From Leisingera sp. ANG-M7 (GTDB lineage: Bacteria > Pseudomonadota > Alphaproteobacteria > Rhodobacterales > Rhodobacteraceae): a DNA stretch of 64,000 bases. Shown here one piece after another: positions 48,342 to 57,656 of this stretch; positions within the stretch are counted from its first letter, which is position 1, and each line of letters starts with the position of its first letter. Location of the stretch: positions 62,001 through 126,000 of the forward strand of contig NZ_JWLI01000007.1 of NCBI RefSeq assembly GCF_000813965.1, given 5' to 3'. The notes beneath the pieces are model-generated. The model had not been told where the DNA came from. It was given only the letters and a program-made list of their open reading frames with translations, and did no database searches. Both the position numbers and the translations under genes were made by a program.

Positions 48342-48743
48342 AATAATAACTTTTCTTTCTGGTATTCCGCACGGTAGGGGGCATCAAAAGTTCTGGCAAG
48401 CGAAAGAGCCCCCAAACCTGCACCCCTCTCCGGAGACCTCGCGACCAGTGCGCCTCCCTCCAGCACTCGTCAGAGATCGGCCGGGATGTTAGCGCTGGAA
48501 AGTAGCCGCTTGGATGTTTGGGCAGCGGGGCTGCAGCACCGGAGGCACGTTGTTAGCTACCAAACCGCCCCAGGCTTCACTCCGTTTCACCCCAAATACT
48601 ACCCCGGTTCAGGCGGTGAGCTGGCAAAAGCGATGAGGAGACTCGGAACTCAAGATCTCCCACCACCCCAGCTATCGGCCTTTCCGCATTTAGAAAAAGA
48701 CGTTGACGGTTCCGGATGAGCCGGATCATTAGCCGCAAAAGCT
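48342..48743. other. Gene-free region at the right end of the putative island
   Basis: About 400 bases with mixed composition hold no convincing gene. The last part includes the right copy of the tRNA-derived repeat. A frame across 48486-48719 is open but has no ribosome site or recognisable content. Confidence 0.5.
48662..48681. repeat. Right copy of direct repeat (possible attR)
   Basis: ACCACCCCAGCTATCGGCCT matches 19 of 20 bases of the copy in the tRNA-Gln 3' end at 45213-45232. The bases before it (AGATCTCCC) also loosely recall the tRNA T-arm. Confidence 0.65.
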
Positions 48744-49616
48744 TCAGGCGCCAGCCTGGCGGCTGAGCCATGCAGCGAACTTGCGGGCTTCCGGGCGGAG
48801 CACGCCTGAGCGGGTGACGACATGATACCCCCGGTCCTCGCCCTCGGTGAACAAGGCGCACAGGCGGCCGGCTTGCAGGTCCTCTTCGACGAACGCCTGG
48901 ACACTGACCGCGACCCCCTGCCCTGCGCGCACCGCCTGCATCAGCAGGTTGCCGGGCAACCGGGTCCGGGAACCGCGCAGGCTGTCCGTGACGCCCCGCG
49001 ATTCCAGCCAGCGCGAGGCCTCCGTCGTGCCCAGCTCCTCCAGCCAGGGCAGGTCCAGCAAATCCTCCGGCGCCGCCACCTTGCGGCCTCTCAACAGGCT
49101 GTCCGCGGCAATCACCACCATGGGCGACTGCAGCAGCATCCGGGAGTCCATCCCCGGCCAGTCGCCGCCGCCATAGCGGATAGCCAGGTCGATTCCGCCC
49201 GGCCTCAGCTCCACAATCTCGCCCCGCGGGTCCAGCACCAGGTCGATCTCCGGGTGGCTGGCTTGAAATTCCGCAAGCCGCGGCATCAGCCAATGGGCGG
49301 CAAACATCGGCGTGCAGGTGACATGCAGCGGCCGCGCCGCGCCGGCAGCGGAAATTTCTTGAACCGCAGCCTCGATCGCGCCGAACCCCAGTTGCAGCGC
49401 CCGGGCCAGATGGGCACCGTCCGCTGTCAATGCCAGCGCTCGGCCGCTGCGGTCCAACAGCGGCGCACCCAGATGCGCCTCCAGTGCACGCAGCTGCTGA
49501 CTTATGGCAGCGTGGCTGACATTCAGCGCGGCGCCTGCCTGCACCACATTTCCTGTCTCAGCAAAGGCAGTAAAAGCCCTGAGCGCCGCAAGAGGTGGCA
49601 TGTGCAGCCAATCCAT
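48744..49616 (-). CDS. LysR-family regulator (GcvA-like)
   Basis: The 290-residue protein has the N-terminal winged helix of LysR regulators (LAALRAFTAFAETGNVVQAGAALNVSHAAISQQLRALE) and a C-terminal effector domain. The PLxALRAF start and the FAAHWLMPRL segment place it in the GcvA-like branch. Its ATG at 49616 directly abuts an inverted repeat that is likely its own operator. It is divergent from a 66-residue gene, its probable target. The effector is unknown. Confidence 0.88.
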   Translation of the reverse strand: MDWLHMPPLAALRAFTAFAETGNVVQAGAALNVSHAAISQQLRALEAHLGAPLLDRSGRALALTADGAHLARALQLGFGAIEAAVQEISAAGAARPLHVTCTPMFAAHWLMPRLAEFQASHPEIDLVLDPRGEIVELRPGGIDLAIRYGGGDWPGMDSRMLLQSPMVVIAADSLLRGRKVAAPEDLLDLPWLEELGTTEASRWLESRGVTDSLRGSRTRLPGNLLMQAVRAGQGVAVSVQAFVEEDLQAGRLCALFTEGEDRGYHVVTRSGVLRPEARKFAAWLSRQAGA

Positions 49617-49636
49617 ATGTAATCAACCCTTACATA
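49616..49636. promoter_or_regulatory. Candidate LysR operator in the divergent promoter
   Basis: TATGTAA (49616-49622) and TTACATA (49630-49636) form a perfect 7-bp inverted repeat around TCAACCC. It touches the LysR start codon and lies ~80 bases before the divergent small gene. Confidence 0.55.
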
Positions 49637-49714
49637 ATGACATTCTTCTTAACTCGCAGGAATCGCACATTCAGGCAAGAGTCGGGACCACACGCCAAAA
49701 CAGGAGGCCGTGAC

Positions 49715-49915
49715 ATGCTGACCGATATCTATGCCCGCTCTATGATGACTGCTGCCCGCCAGGACTGCGTGCGGCTGCGCGATCTGCCGCCCGCCAAACC
49801 TTTGCCGCGCGCCTATCAGGCACCGCCGCGCGCGCCGGGCCTGCTGGCCAAACTCACCGCATGGCTGCGTGGACGGCCACGGCAGGTCCGCTGCATCAAT
49901 CCGCAGAAGATTTGA
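49715..49915 (+). CDS. 66-residue protein of unknown function
   Basis: The ATG at 49715 has an ideal CAGGAGG site seven bases upstream, which argues for a real gene. The product starts MLTDIYARSMMTAARQD, has a proline-rich middle (PPAKPLPRAYQAPPRAPG), and ends in a basic amphipathic part (LLAKLTAWLRGRPRQVRC). It has no membrane helix or signal peptide. I do not recognise a family. It is divergent from a LysR gene with a shared operator-like repeat, so its expression is probably controlled by that regulator. Confidence 0.6.
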   Translation: MLTDIYARSMMTAARQDCVRLRDLPPAKPLPRAYQAPPRAPGLLAKLTAWLRGRPRQVRCINPQKI

Positions 49916-50151
49916 GAAGAAAAAAGCGCCGGTTTTCCAGGAAACGCGCGAACAGATCGGAAAACCGGCGCATGGCCCGTTTGGCCTGCACGTCGGCCTC
50001 GCGGGATTTCTTGCTGCCCAGGAGGGGTATTGGCCAAGCAGCAAACTCTTTCACCTGCGGTTTTACCCCGGCTTTCAGCTGCGATGTTTGATACGGATCA
50101 AACTGGCGCAAATAATTTGCCCGTCCGCGCCAAAAAACTTACCCTCGTCGT

Positions 50152-50844
50152 ATGGACACATCACAGCGCGAACAGACGGCAGCGGAGGCCCGCGCACCGC
50201 TGTCAGCGGATGAAGTCGGTGCGCTTGCGCATCTCTACCGGGGCGAGATCTACCGCAGCACGGTCTGGCGCACCCGGCTCGACACCACCACCAACTGGTC
50301 GGTGGTGACGCTGGGGGTGGCGCTGTCGATCTCTTACTCCTCGCCCGAGGCCTCGCCGCTGCCACTGATCCTCGTGGGTGTTCTGATCATCTTCTTCCTG
50401 ATGCTGGAGGCCCGCCGCTACCGCTATTTCAACGTGTTCCGTGCCCGCGCCCGCTGGCTGGAGACTCATTTCTATACCCCGATGCTGGTTGAGGGCGATC
50501 TGCACCTGGAGGAGCACTGGCAGGACGTGCTGGCCGCCGACTACCTGCGGCCTGAGTACCACGTCGGCGTGATGACCGCGATCGGGCGGCGGATCCGGCG
50601 CAACTACTTCTGGATCCTGCTGATCCAGTCGATGGCCTATGCGGGCAAGCTGGCCGTGCACCCCACGGGCGTAACCAGCTGGCAGCAGGCTCTGGACCGC
50701 GCCGACATCGGCCCCTTCCCGGGCGAGCTGGTGCTGGGCACAGGTATCTTCTATGTGGTGCTCTGGGGCGGCATCGCCTGGTGGAGCGCCAAGTCAGACG
50801 CCGCCCGCGCCAGCAAGCGCAAGTCAATGACGTCTATGGGCTGA
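50152..50844 (+). CDS. DUF2270 membrane protein
   Basis: The 230-residue protein has four hydrophobic segments (~50-67, ~70-86, ~155-172, ~198-218) and the DUF2270 features LAHLYRGEIYRSTVWRTRLD and EARRYRYFNVFRARARWLE. Its function is not known. There is no strong ribosome site before the ATG at 50152, and the 240 bases upstream hold no gene. It is convergent with the TPR gene. Confidence 0.75.
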   Translation: MDTSQREQTAAEARAPLSADEVGALAHLYRGEIYRSTVWRTRLDTTTNWSVVTLGVALSISYSSPEASPLPLILVGVLIIFFLMLEARRYRYFNVFRARARWLETHFYTPMLVEGDLHLEEHWQDVLAADYLRPEYHVGVMTAIGRRIRRNYFWILLIQSMAYAGKLAVHPTGVTSWQQALDRADIGPFPGELVLGTGIFYVVLWGGIAWWSAKSDAARASKRKSMTSMG

Positions 50845-50928
50845 GGTTCCTGCAGCCAGAGATCCGCCGCCTCCACGGATCTGCCGTTTAGCTTGCTGAT
50901 GTCGATGACCGCCGCTCCCGTATCGAAC

Positions 50929-52290
50929 TCAGTGCAAACAGGCAGGGTCAATGGCACAAGCGGCTAATCCGTCGAAGAACGCATTGTCGCTCTCTCCATC
51001 GGGCCAATCATTGTAGTAGCCGGCCGATTGCAGGCGCAACTGCCACAAGGAGACATCTAATGTCCGCTCTTTTTCCAAGGCTTTTGTCCATGCAGCCAAA
51101 GCAGCTCCGGCATTGCCGAGACGGTTATGTGAATTGCCGCGTATAGCATGCATTCGATCAATCATCGCTCCCCACATCTTCGCTTCATCCTCCTGAGTGG
51201 CCACCGCCGCGAAGAAATCAGAGTTTGATGCGATAGCAGCCGCATAATTGCCTGTGTCATAGTAAATTCTCGCCTTACCTGCATGGGCAAATACATTGTC
51301 CGGGTCCGATGCAAGTACCGCGTCATTTTCAGCAAGAGCACGGGCTGTTTCACCCACCTTCACAAAATTTCTAGCCAAAAGCGTTCCAAACGCCGGCCCC
51401 GCAAGCGTGCGGCCTTCTGGCGTGCTTAGTCTTGCGTTCCTCTGCCGCCGCTCCTCGACTTCAGTTTCTGCGCGATCCAATCCGCGGCGCGCAAATTTAT
51501 AGCCGGGTTTGATCGACAAGGCGCGTTCGAGCGCATCGGCCGCCTCAGTATATCGGTCACGTCTCAGCAGCACATATCCAAGCTGCGCCCATGCCCGGTA
51601 ATCGTCGGAGTCGCGCGCTAAAACGTGCCTTAAATCTACCTCGGCATGATAACTTAGCCTTTGCATCTTATAGTAAATCCAAGCCCGCTCCCGACGCGCG
51701 CGCGCATTGCCGGTGTCAAGAAGTATCAGCTTAGAATAGGATTCTACAGCGGCGTCATAGTTCTCCATTTTCCGAAGGCTGCGCGCGCGAACCAACCGTG
51801 CCCACAGATTGTTTGGATCGAACGTCAGGGCAGTATCAGCATCCGCTAATGCCTCCTCATAGCGCCCCAGATCATAATAGGTGTTGGCACGAGTTGTCCG
51901 GCGGGCATAGCCTGGATACAATGCCCATGCCTTGTCAAAATAGGGAAGGGCTTTGCTGTGCTCTCCCTGTTTTTGATAAATCAAACCGAGATTGAGATGC
52001 AGCCCAGCCCAGTTGGGACGTATTTCAAGTGCTGACAGATAGTCCCGTTCGGCAGCTGGATCATCACCCCGCTCATATGCAAGCGCACGGCGGAATAAGG
52101 CCCTTGCACGAACTTCATCTTTGATATCGTCGCGCTCCAGCAGCGCAGTGCAAATGGCGACAATCCGGGTATCTGGCCTGTCCTTAGACTGGCATGCCCT
52201 CAGTTCGGCATTCACACCAAAATCCCCTGAGAAATAGATAAGTGCAGCGAAGGCAATCGCTGCGGCCGAGATCAATCTGATTTTGTTCAT
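50929..52290 (-). CDS. Exported or anchored TPR protein
   Basis: The 453-residue protein starts with a hydrophobic segment (LISAAAIAFAALIYFSG) that acts as signal or anchor. The rest is a run of tetratricopeptide repeats, e.g. AGLHLNLGLIYQKQGEHSKALPYFDKAWALYP, YYDLGRYEEALADADTALTFDP and LGYVLLRRDRYTEAADALERALSIKP. Such proteins are protein-interaction scaffolds; no partner can be named. The GC content is lower than in the flanking genes, suggesting recent acquisition. The start at 52290 has no clear ribosome site, so it is uncertain; a longer frame to 52440 adds an unlikely basic leader. Confidence 0.75.
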   Translation of the reverse strand: MNKIRLISAAAIAFAALIYFSGDFGVNAELRACQSKDRPDTRIVAICTALLERDDIKDEVRARALFRRALAYERGDDPAAERDYLSALEIRPNWAGLHLNLGLIYQKQGEHSKALPYFDKAWALYPGYARRTTRANTYYDLGRYEEALADADTALTFDPNNLWARLVRARSLRKMENYDAAVESYSKLILLDTGNARARRERAWIYYKMQRLSYHAEVDLRHVLARDSDDYRAWAQLGYVLLRRDRYTEAADALERALSIKPGYKFARRGLDRAETEVEERRQRNARLSTPEGRTLAGPAFGTLLARNFVKVGETARALAENDAVLASDPDNVFAHAGKARIYYDTGNYAAAIASNSDFFAAVATQEDEAKMWGAMIDRMHAIRGNSHNRLGNAGAALAAWTKALEKERTLDVSLWQLRLQSAGYYNDWPDGESDNAFFDGLAACAIDPACLH

Positions 52291-52665
52291 GAATTTCACA
52301 TATAAAAAGCGCAGCAGGCAAAGGAATATGCGACAATAATTGCGGCTCAAGTAAGGCTCTTGATCGTCATCATTACGAGGCTTCTGTTTAGCCCTCCTCG
52401 GGCCTGCGCTGGTGCAGTTCGTACACTTAGCAAAGACCACTTCCCTCGCTTGCCACAGGGCGGATCAGCCTAGGCCGCACCCGCGGCAAAGGTCCGCTTC
52501 GTCCGCGATCTGGACTTTCAAAACAACGACGCCTTTGCACCTTCCTGAAAACGTGCTTGCTTTCCTCCCTCGTCCGCTCCTTTTCTTGGCTTGGCGTTGC
52601 ATCACAACGGGAAAGGGCCGCCCGATGGGCAGCCCTTTCCGCATTTCTGAAAGCCTGCGTCCAGC
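52291..52665. other. Gene-free region between the TPR gene and ccoP
   Basis: About 375 bases with no gene. The part next to ccoP holds the cbb3 operon terminator. The remainder shows no recognisable element. Confidence 0.5.
52610..52640 (-). terminator. Terminator hairpin of the ccoNOQP operon
   Basis: GGAAAGGGC (52610-52618) and GCCCTTTCC (52632-52640) pair perfectly, with a nested GCCC/GGGC stem inside. It lies 26 bases past the ccoP stop. No long T-run follows. Confidence 0.6.
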
Positions 52666-53535
52666 TTACTCGCCGCCGCCCAGCTGGTGGACGTAGGAGG
52701 AGACCGCGCGGATCTCTGCCTCGGTCAGGCGGGTGTTCCAGGCCGGCATCACGCCATAGCGCGAGTTGCTGACAGTCTCGGTCAGCGAGCCGTAGTCGCC
52801 GCCATACAGCCAGATCGCATCCGCCAGGTTCGGCGCGCCCTGCGCGCGGTCGCCGGTGCCGTCTTCCATGTGGCAGGAGGCGCAGTTGTCAGCAAACACG
52901 ACCGATCCGGCTTCGACCTTGGACGCATCCTGCGGCTCACCCGACAGCGACATCACGTAGTTGACCACCTGAGAGATCTCTTCCTTCTCAAGCAGCTCGT
53001 CGCGGCCAAAGGCAGGCATCTCGGAATAGCGCGCTTCGTCGCTGTCCTCGTTGCGGATGCCGTGGGTGATGGTTGCGTGGATGTCCTCCATCGAGCCGCC
53101 CCAGAGCCAGTCGTCGTCCAAAAGGTTCGGATAGCCCTTGGCGCCAGCCGCACCGGAGCCGTGGCACTGGGCGCACCAGGTCTTGAACACGGCGGAACCG
53201 GCGGAAACCGCGTAGGAACCCAGTTCCGGGTCTTCCGCGATGGCGGTCAGTTCAGCCGCTTCCAGCTTGGCATTGATCGGTGCGTTGGCTTCTTCCACCG
53301 CGGTGATCTCCGCCGCGACATCGCCGCGGGTCGACCAGCCCAGCACGCCCGCAGTGGCGCCGTTGATCAGCGGCCATGCCGGATAGGCGACGGTGTACAG
53401 AACGCCCCAGATGATGGTGGCATAGAAGGTCCACAGCCACCAGCGCGGCATCGGGTTGTCGAATTCCTCGATCCCGTCCCACTCATGGCCGGTGGTGTTC
53501 GGATCGCCTTCGAATTTCTGCGATTTCTTGCTCAT
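52666..53535 (-). CDS. ccoP: cbb3-type cytochrome c oxidase dihaem subunit CcoP
   Basis: The 289-residue protein has one N-terminal membrane helix ([22 protein letters not shown]) and two haem-c sites, CAQCH and CASCH, with distal methionines ([16 protein letters not shown]). It receives electrons from soluble cytochrome and passes them to CcoO. Its ATG overlaps the ccoQ stop by four bases. It is the last gene of the operon. Confidence 0.95.
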   Translation of the reverse strand: MSKKSQKFEGDPNTTGHEWDGIEEFDNPMPRWWLWTFYATIIWGVLYTVAYPAWPLINGATAGVLGWSTRGDVAAEITAVEEANAPINAKLEAAELTAIAEDPELGSYAVSAGSAVFKTWCAQCHGSGAAGAKGYPNLLDDDWLWGGSMEDIHATITHGIRNEDSDEARYSEMPAFGRDELLEKEEISQVVNYVMSLSGEPQDASKVEAGSVVFADNCASCHMEDGTGDRAQGAPNLADAIWLYGGDYGSLTETVSNSRYGVMPAWNTRLTEAEIRAVSSYVHQLGGGE

Positions 53536-53738
53536 GCCCTCGCCTCCTTATTCGCGGCGGGTTGGCCCTGGCTGGGCGCGGGTGCGTCATCATGCCGGAA
53601 CGGGATGTTTGCGGTGTCCTTGTAGGCCTTGGTGCTGCCCGGGCGGAACGCCCAGACAATCACACCAATGAAGAAGGTGAACAGGAACAGCAGCATCCAG
53701 CTGTCGGCGAACTGCCTGAGGAGTGTATAGAGTTCCAT
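53532..53738 (-). CDS. ccoQ: cbb3-type oxidase assembly/stability subunit CcoQ
   Basis: The 68-residue protein has one membrane helix ([19 protein letters not shown]) followed by [20 protein letters not shown], the conserved FRP...IPF tail of CcoQ. It stabilises the oxidase under oxygen. It is 13 bases after ccoO and overlaps ccoP. Confidence 0.9.
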   Translation of the reverse strand: MELYTLLRQFADSWMLLFLFTFFIGVIVWAFRPGSTKAYKDTANIPFRHDDAPAPSQGQPAANKEARA

Positions 53739-53751
53739 CTCTGCTCCTTCC

Positions 53752-54480
53752 TCAGCGGCTCGCGTCCGGGGTAAAGGTCGAGAAGTCGACCAGCGTGCCC
53801 AGCATCTGCAGATAGGCGATCAGCGCATCGGCCTCGGAAACCCCCGGCTGGCCATCAAAGTTGCGCACATTGATGTCCTCGCCGTAACGCTCCAGCAGCC
53901 CGTCATAGTCGCTGTCCGGATCGGCCTGGGCGCGGAAGTCAGCCTGCGCGGCTTCGATCATCTCATCCGTGTAGGGCGTGCCCAGGAGCGCGTTGGTCGC
54001 CATGACGTCGCCGATGTATTTGCCGTCGATCTTCTTCTCCTCGAGGAAGCCGTATTTCGGCATCACCGATTCCGGCACCACCGACTGCGGGTCGCGCAGG
54101 TGATCTGCGTGCCACTCATCCGAGTAGCGGCCGCCGACGCGGGCCAGATCCGGCCCGGTCCGCTTGGAGCCCCACTGGAACGGGCGGTCATACATCGACT
54201 CCGCCGCCAGCGAGTAGTGGCCGTAACGCTCGACCTCGTCGCGCATCGGACGGATCATCTGGCTGTGGCAGACATAGCAGCCCTCCCGGATATAGACCTC
54301 GCGGCCCGCCATCTCGAGCGGGGTGTAGGGACGCATGCCCTCCACCTTCTCGATGGTGTTTTCCAGGTAGAACAGCGGTGCGATCTGCACCAGGCCGCCG
54401 ATGGTCACGACCAGGAAGCTGAAGATCAGCAGCAGGGTCGCGTTGGTCTCGAGGATCTTATGTTTGTCGAGAATAGACAT
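53752..54480 (-). CDS. ccoO: cbb3-type cytochrome c oxidase monohaem subunit CcoO
   Basis: The 242-residue protein has an N-terminal membrane anchor ([22 protein letters not shown]), one haem-c site CYVCH in [16 protein letters not shown], and a distal methionine in [17 protein letters not shown] lies before its ATG. It sits 14 bases after ccoN. Confidence 0.95.
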   Translation of the reverse strand: MSILDKHKILETNATLLLIFSFLVVTIGGLVQIAPLFYLENTIEKVEGMRPYTPLEMAGREVYIREGCYVCHSQMIRPMRDEVERYGHYSLAAESMYDRPFQWGSKRTGPDLARVGGRYSDEWHADHLRDPQSVVPESVMPKYGFLEEKKIDGKYIGDVMATNALLGTPYTDEMIEAAQADFRAQADPDSDYDGLLERYGEDINVRNFDGQPGVSEADALIAYLQMLGTLVDFSTFTPDASR

Positions 54481-54494
54481 AGCTTCCTGGCTCC

Positions 54495-56105
54495 TTATTC
54501 AGCCGGGACCTGGACCGTCAGGCTGGCCTCTTTGGCCGGCGCCTTACGGACCGTCATCCACAGGTTGTAGCACATGATGACCGCCCCAGCGAGGAACATC
54601 ACCCCGCCCAAGCCCCGCACCACATACATCGGGAACTTCGCTGCCACGGTGTCGGCAAAGGAGTTCACCAGGAAGCCGTTGGCGTCCACTTCGCGCCACA
54701 TCAAGCCTTCCATGATGCCGGTCACCCACATCGAAGCGGCATAGAGAATGATGCCGATGGTGGCGAGCCAGAAGTGCCAGGAGACCAGGCGCAAGCTGTA
54801 GAGGCTCTCGCGCTTCCACAGCGCCGGCACCAGATAGTAGAGCGCGCCGAAGGTGATCATGCCGTTCCAGCCCAGCGCGCCGGAGTGCACGTGGCCGATG
54901 GTCCAGTCGGTGTAGTGCGACAGCGAGTTCACCGCGCGGATCGACATCATCGGGCCTTCAAAGGTGGACATGCCGTAGAAGCCCAGCGAGATCACCATCA
55001 TCCGGATCACCGGATCGGTGCGCAGCTTGTCCCAGGCGCCCGACAGGGTCATCAGACCGTTGATCATACCGCCCCAGGAGGGCATCCACAGGATCACCGA
55101 CATCACCATGCCCAGGGTCGAGGCCCAGTCAGGCAGCGCGGTGTAGTGCAGGTGGTGCGGACCGGCCCAGATATAGAGGAAGATCAGCGCCCAGAAGTGG
55201 ATGATCGACAGCTTGTAGGAGAACACCGGACGCTCGGCCTGCTTGGGGATGAAGTAATACATCATGCCCAGGAAGCCCGCGGTCAGGAAGAAGCCCACAG
55301 CGTTGTGGCCGTACCACCACTGGATCATCGCATCCTGCACGCCCGGCCATACGATGACCGACTTGGACCCCCAGATCGAGACCGGGATGGTCATGTTGTT
55401 GATCAGGTGCAGCATCGCCACGGTGACGATGAACGACAGATAGAACCAGTTCGCCACATAGATATGCGGCTCCTTGCGCTTGATGATGGTGCCCAGGAAC
55501 ACGGCCAGGTAGGCGACCCAGACAATGGTCAGCCACAGGTCGACGTGCCACTCGGGCTCGGCATATTCCTTGGACTGGGTGGAGCCGAACAGATAGCCGG
55601 TTGCCGCCAGCACGATGAACAGCTGGTAGCCCCAGAACACGAACCACGCCAGGTTGCCGCCCCACAGCCGCGCCGCGGAGGTCCGCTGCACGACGTAAAA
55701 GGAGGTCGCGATCAGCGCGTTGCCGCCAAAGGCAAAGATCACCGCAGAGGTGTGCAGCGGGCGCAGGCGGCCAAAGTTGGCCAGACCCTCGGCCCATTCG
55801 AAGTTCAGCGCTGGAAATGCCAGCTGAAACGCGATGAAGGTTCCGGCCAGGAACCCGACCACACCCCAGAAGGCGGTTGCAATCGTGCCAGCGCGGATCA
55901 CGCTGTCGAAATACTCATTTTCCAGACCGGCGGCCGCCACTTTCGGCTCGTCGGTTCTGCGCAAAGTGTAGAGAAACAGGCCGCCAGCCACGATCATCAC
56001 GATGATCGCGTGCACCTGGTAAGCCAGATCCCGCGCGTAATTGGTGCCGATCATCGCAAACAGCGTGACCAGACCAAGCGCTATCAGCTTGATATAATTA
56101 GACAT
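54495..56105 (-). CDS. ccoN: cbb3-type cytochrome c oxidase catalytic subunit CcoN
   Basis: The 536-residue protein (from the ATG at 56105, with AAAGGGA upstream) has twelve or more membrane helices. Ligand histidines are in context: [15 protein letters not shown] (low-spin haem), [11 protein letters not shown] (CuB and cross-linked Tyr region), [13 protein letters not shown] (CuB pair) and [17 protein letters not shown]. It reduces oxygen with high affinity at the cytoplasmic membrane and pumps protons. An earlier ATG at 56123 is possible and would add six residues. A perfect FNR box lies upstream at 56198, so it should be induced at low oxygen. Confidence 0.95.
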   Translation of the reverse strand: MSNYIKLIALGLVTLFAMIGTNYARDLAYQVHAIIVMIVAGGLFLYTLRRTDEPKVAAAGLENEYFDSVIRAGTIATAFWGVVGFLAGTFIAFQLAFPALNFEWAEGLANFGRLRPLHTSAVIFAFGGNALIATSFYVVQRTSAARLWGGNLAWFVFWGYQLFIVLAATGYLFGSTQSKEYAEPEWHVDLWLTIVWVAYLAVFLGTIIKRKEPHIYVANWFYLSFIVTVAMLHLINNMTIPVSIWGSKSVIVWPGVQDAMIQWWYGHNAVGFFLTAGFLGMMYYFIPKQAERPVFSYKLSIIHFWALIFLYIWAGPHHLHYTALPDWASTLGMVMSVILWMPSWGGMINGLMTLSGAWDKLRTDPVIRMMVISLGFYGMSTFEGPMMSIRAVNSLSHYTDWTIGHVHSGALGWNGMITFGALYYLVPALWKRESLYSLRLVSWHFWLATIGIILYAASMWVTGIMEGLMWREVDANGFLVNSFADTVAAKFPMYVVRGLGGVMFLAGAVIMCYNLWMTVRKAPAKEASLTVQVPAE

Positions 56106-56197
56106 CTTGCGTCCCTTTGCCATGCCCCCGCGATTCTTGCGAAACCGGGAACGTTATTAGACCGCGCCCTTCATGCAAAACGCGCCTCTTTGCTGCC

Positions 56198-56211
56198 TTG
56201 ATCTGCATCAA
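56198..56211. promoter_or_regulatory. Perfect FNR box between ccoN and the universal stress protein gene
   Basis: TTGAT-CTGC-ATCAA matches the FNR consensus exactly. Its centre is 99 bases above the ccoN start and 106 bases before the usp start, which would suit activation at -41.5 in both directions with leaders near 60 bases. Confidence 0.9.
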
Positions 56212-56310
56212 GACAAATCCGGGCAACATGTGACACTTCTTCACGAGCAGTGAAACTCCACGCACCAGCACCCGTCAGGATTGCGGTGCACTTTCCGCCG
56301 AGAGGTGTCA

Positions 56311-57150
56311 ATGTCCTACAAGTCCTTACTTACCGTTCTGACAGCTGCGGACACCGCAGCGGCGCCTTTGGCGCAAATTGCGGCCCTGGCTGAGGAATTC
56401 GGCGCCCATGCCGATGCCCTCTGCCTTGGTGTCGACCGCACCCAGACAGGATACTACTATGCCGGCGCCAATGCGATGGTGCTGCAGGAAACCCTGGCCC
56501 GCGCGCAGGAAGAGGCCGAAGGCGTCCAGGCCCAGGCAGACGCAGCCCTGAAACAGGCTGGCGTGGCCTACGGCACCGACAGCGGCGTCGCCCAGATCGC
56601 GGACATCGGCCGTCACGTGGCCCGTCAGGCGCGGTTCTCCGACTTGGTGGTATTGGGCCAGCCCTATGGATCCGGCAAACGTGCCGAGGCAGAACCGATC
56701 GTCGAAGCCGCCCTGTTCGAGGGCCGCGCGCCGGTGCTGGTGGTGCCGGACAAGGGCGCGCCGCTGAAGACACCAAAAACCGTTCTGGTGGCCTGGAACG
56801 AAAGCATCGAGGCAATGACCTCCATCCGCCGTGCGATGCCCTTCCTGCAGGGCGCGGAACTGGTCCGCATCGCGGTAATCGACCCGCCGCAACACGGCCC
56901 CGAGCGTTCGGACCCCGGCGGCATGCTGGCACAGATGCTGGCCCGCCACGGAGTGAAATGCGAGATCGACGTGCTCAGCAAGACGCTGACCCGGGTGTCG
57001 GACGTGCTTAACCGCCACGCCGCTGACACTGCCGCCGACCTGATCGTGATGGGCGCCTACGGCCACTCCCGCTTCCGCGAGGCGATCCTGGGCGGCGCCA
57101 CCCGCAACATGCTGGAACAGGCCGCAGTGCCGGTGCTGATGGCCCACTAA
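56311..57150 (+). CDS. Universal stress protein, tandem UspA domains
   Basis: The 279-residue protein has two UspA-like domains (~1-150 and ~160-279). The second ends with the ATP-binding type motif GAYGHSRFREAILGGATRNML, followed by the usual PVLMAH end; the first is more divergent. It is probably a cytoplasmic stress protein. It shares the FNR-box region with ccoN, so it is likely expressed at low oxygen, as in other alphaproteobacteria. AGAGG lies before the ATG at 56311. Confidence 0.88.
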   Translation: MSYKSLLTVLTAADTAAAPLAQIAALAEEFGAHADALCLGVDRTQTGYYYAGANAMVLQETLARAQEEAEGVQAQADAALKQAGVAYGTDSGVAQIADIGRHVARQARFSDLVVLGQPYGSGKRAEAEPIVEAALFEGRAPVLVVPDKGAPLKTPKTVLVAWNESIEAMTSIRRAMPFLQGAELVRIAVIDPPQHGPERSDPGGMLAQMLARHGVKCEIDVLSKTLTRVSDVLNRHAADTAADLIVMGAYGHSRFREAILGGATRNMLEQAAVPVLMAH

Positions 57151-57173
57151 GGCCTGTCAGGCTTTGCAATCAG

Positions 57174-57204
57174 AAAGGCGCCCCGCAGGGCGCCTTTTTC
57201 TTTT
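57174..57204 (+). terminator. Rho-independent terminator after the usp gene
   Basis: AAAGGCGCCC (57174-57183) and GGGCGCCTTT (57188-57197) form a 10-bp stem with a CGCA loop, followed by TTCTTTT. Confidence 0.9.
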
Positions 57205-57222
57205 GTACCAGCAAGCCGGGCC

Positions 57223-57480
57223 CTAGCGTGCCTTGCGGATCAGGCCGATCAGGAACAAGAGGATCACCGCGCCGATGGTGGCGTGGATCAGCGACCAGAA
57301 AAAGCCGCCGCCCGCGGCAAAGCCCAGTGCCGGAAAGATGGTGCCCGCGAGGAAAGCGCCCACCACGCCGACGATGATGTTGCCAAGGATGCCGAAACCG
57401 CGCCCCTGCATGATCTTGCCGGACAGCCAGCCCGCCAGTGCCCCGATGATCAGCATCCCGATCAGACTTCCAAACTGCAT
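57223..57480 (-). CDS. GlsB/YeaQ/YmgE-family small membrane protein
   Basis: The 85-residue protein has three hydrophobic segments with glycine-rich turns (GALAGWLSGKIMQGRGFGILGNIIVG), the signature of the transglycosylase-associated family. The role is general stress or envelope related; no enzymatic activity is shown. The ATG at 57480 is preferred because GGAGG lies at the right distance; that GGAGG follows an earlier in-frame ATG at 57492 (MEAAM), which thus seems not to be the start. Confidence 0.85.
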   Translation of the reverse strand: MQFGSLIGMLIIGALAGWLSGKIMQGRGFGILGNIIVGVVGAFLAGTIFPALGFAAGGGFFWSLIHATIGAVILLFLIGLIRKAR

Positions 57481-57492
57481 TGCCGCCTCCAT

Positions 57493-57521
57493 GTTGTGTT
57501 ACCGCCATAGTAGAACACAAC
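57493..57521. repeat. Inverted repeat upstream of the GlsB-like gene
   Basis: GTTGTGTT (57493-57500) and AACACAAC (57514-57521) are exact reverse complements with a 13-base spacer, 13 bases above the gene start. It may be an operator. Confidence 0.4.
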
Positions 57522-57656
57522 CGAACCGCCGGGTCACCCGCTGCCGCCAGGTCCGGCGAAAACAGGTGCTCCCGCCCAAAGCCGCCAGCGGGTCCGGCAC
57601 AGCCGGGCACGCGCGGGTGCGGGAGCGCCCCGTTTTAGCGTCCCGCCTGTCTGGCG

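Noticed and set aside
48486-48719. Open frame of 77 codons at the right end of the island as a real gene
   Set aside because: No ribosome site; it runs through the repeat copy and has no family features.
54774-56201. Plus-strand open frame of 475 codons across ccoN
   Set aside because: Shadow of ccoN; His/Asp/Gln-rich and without domains.
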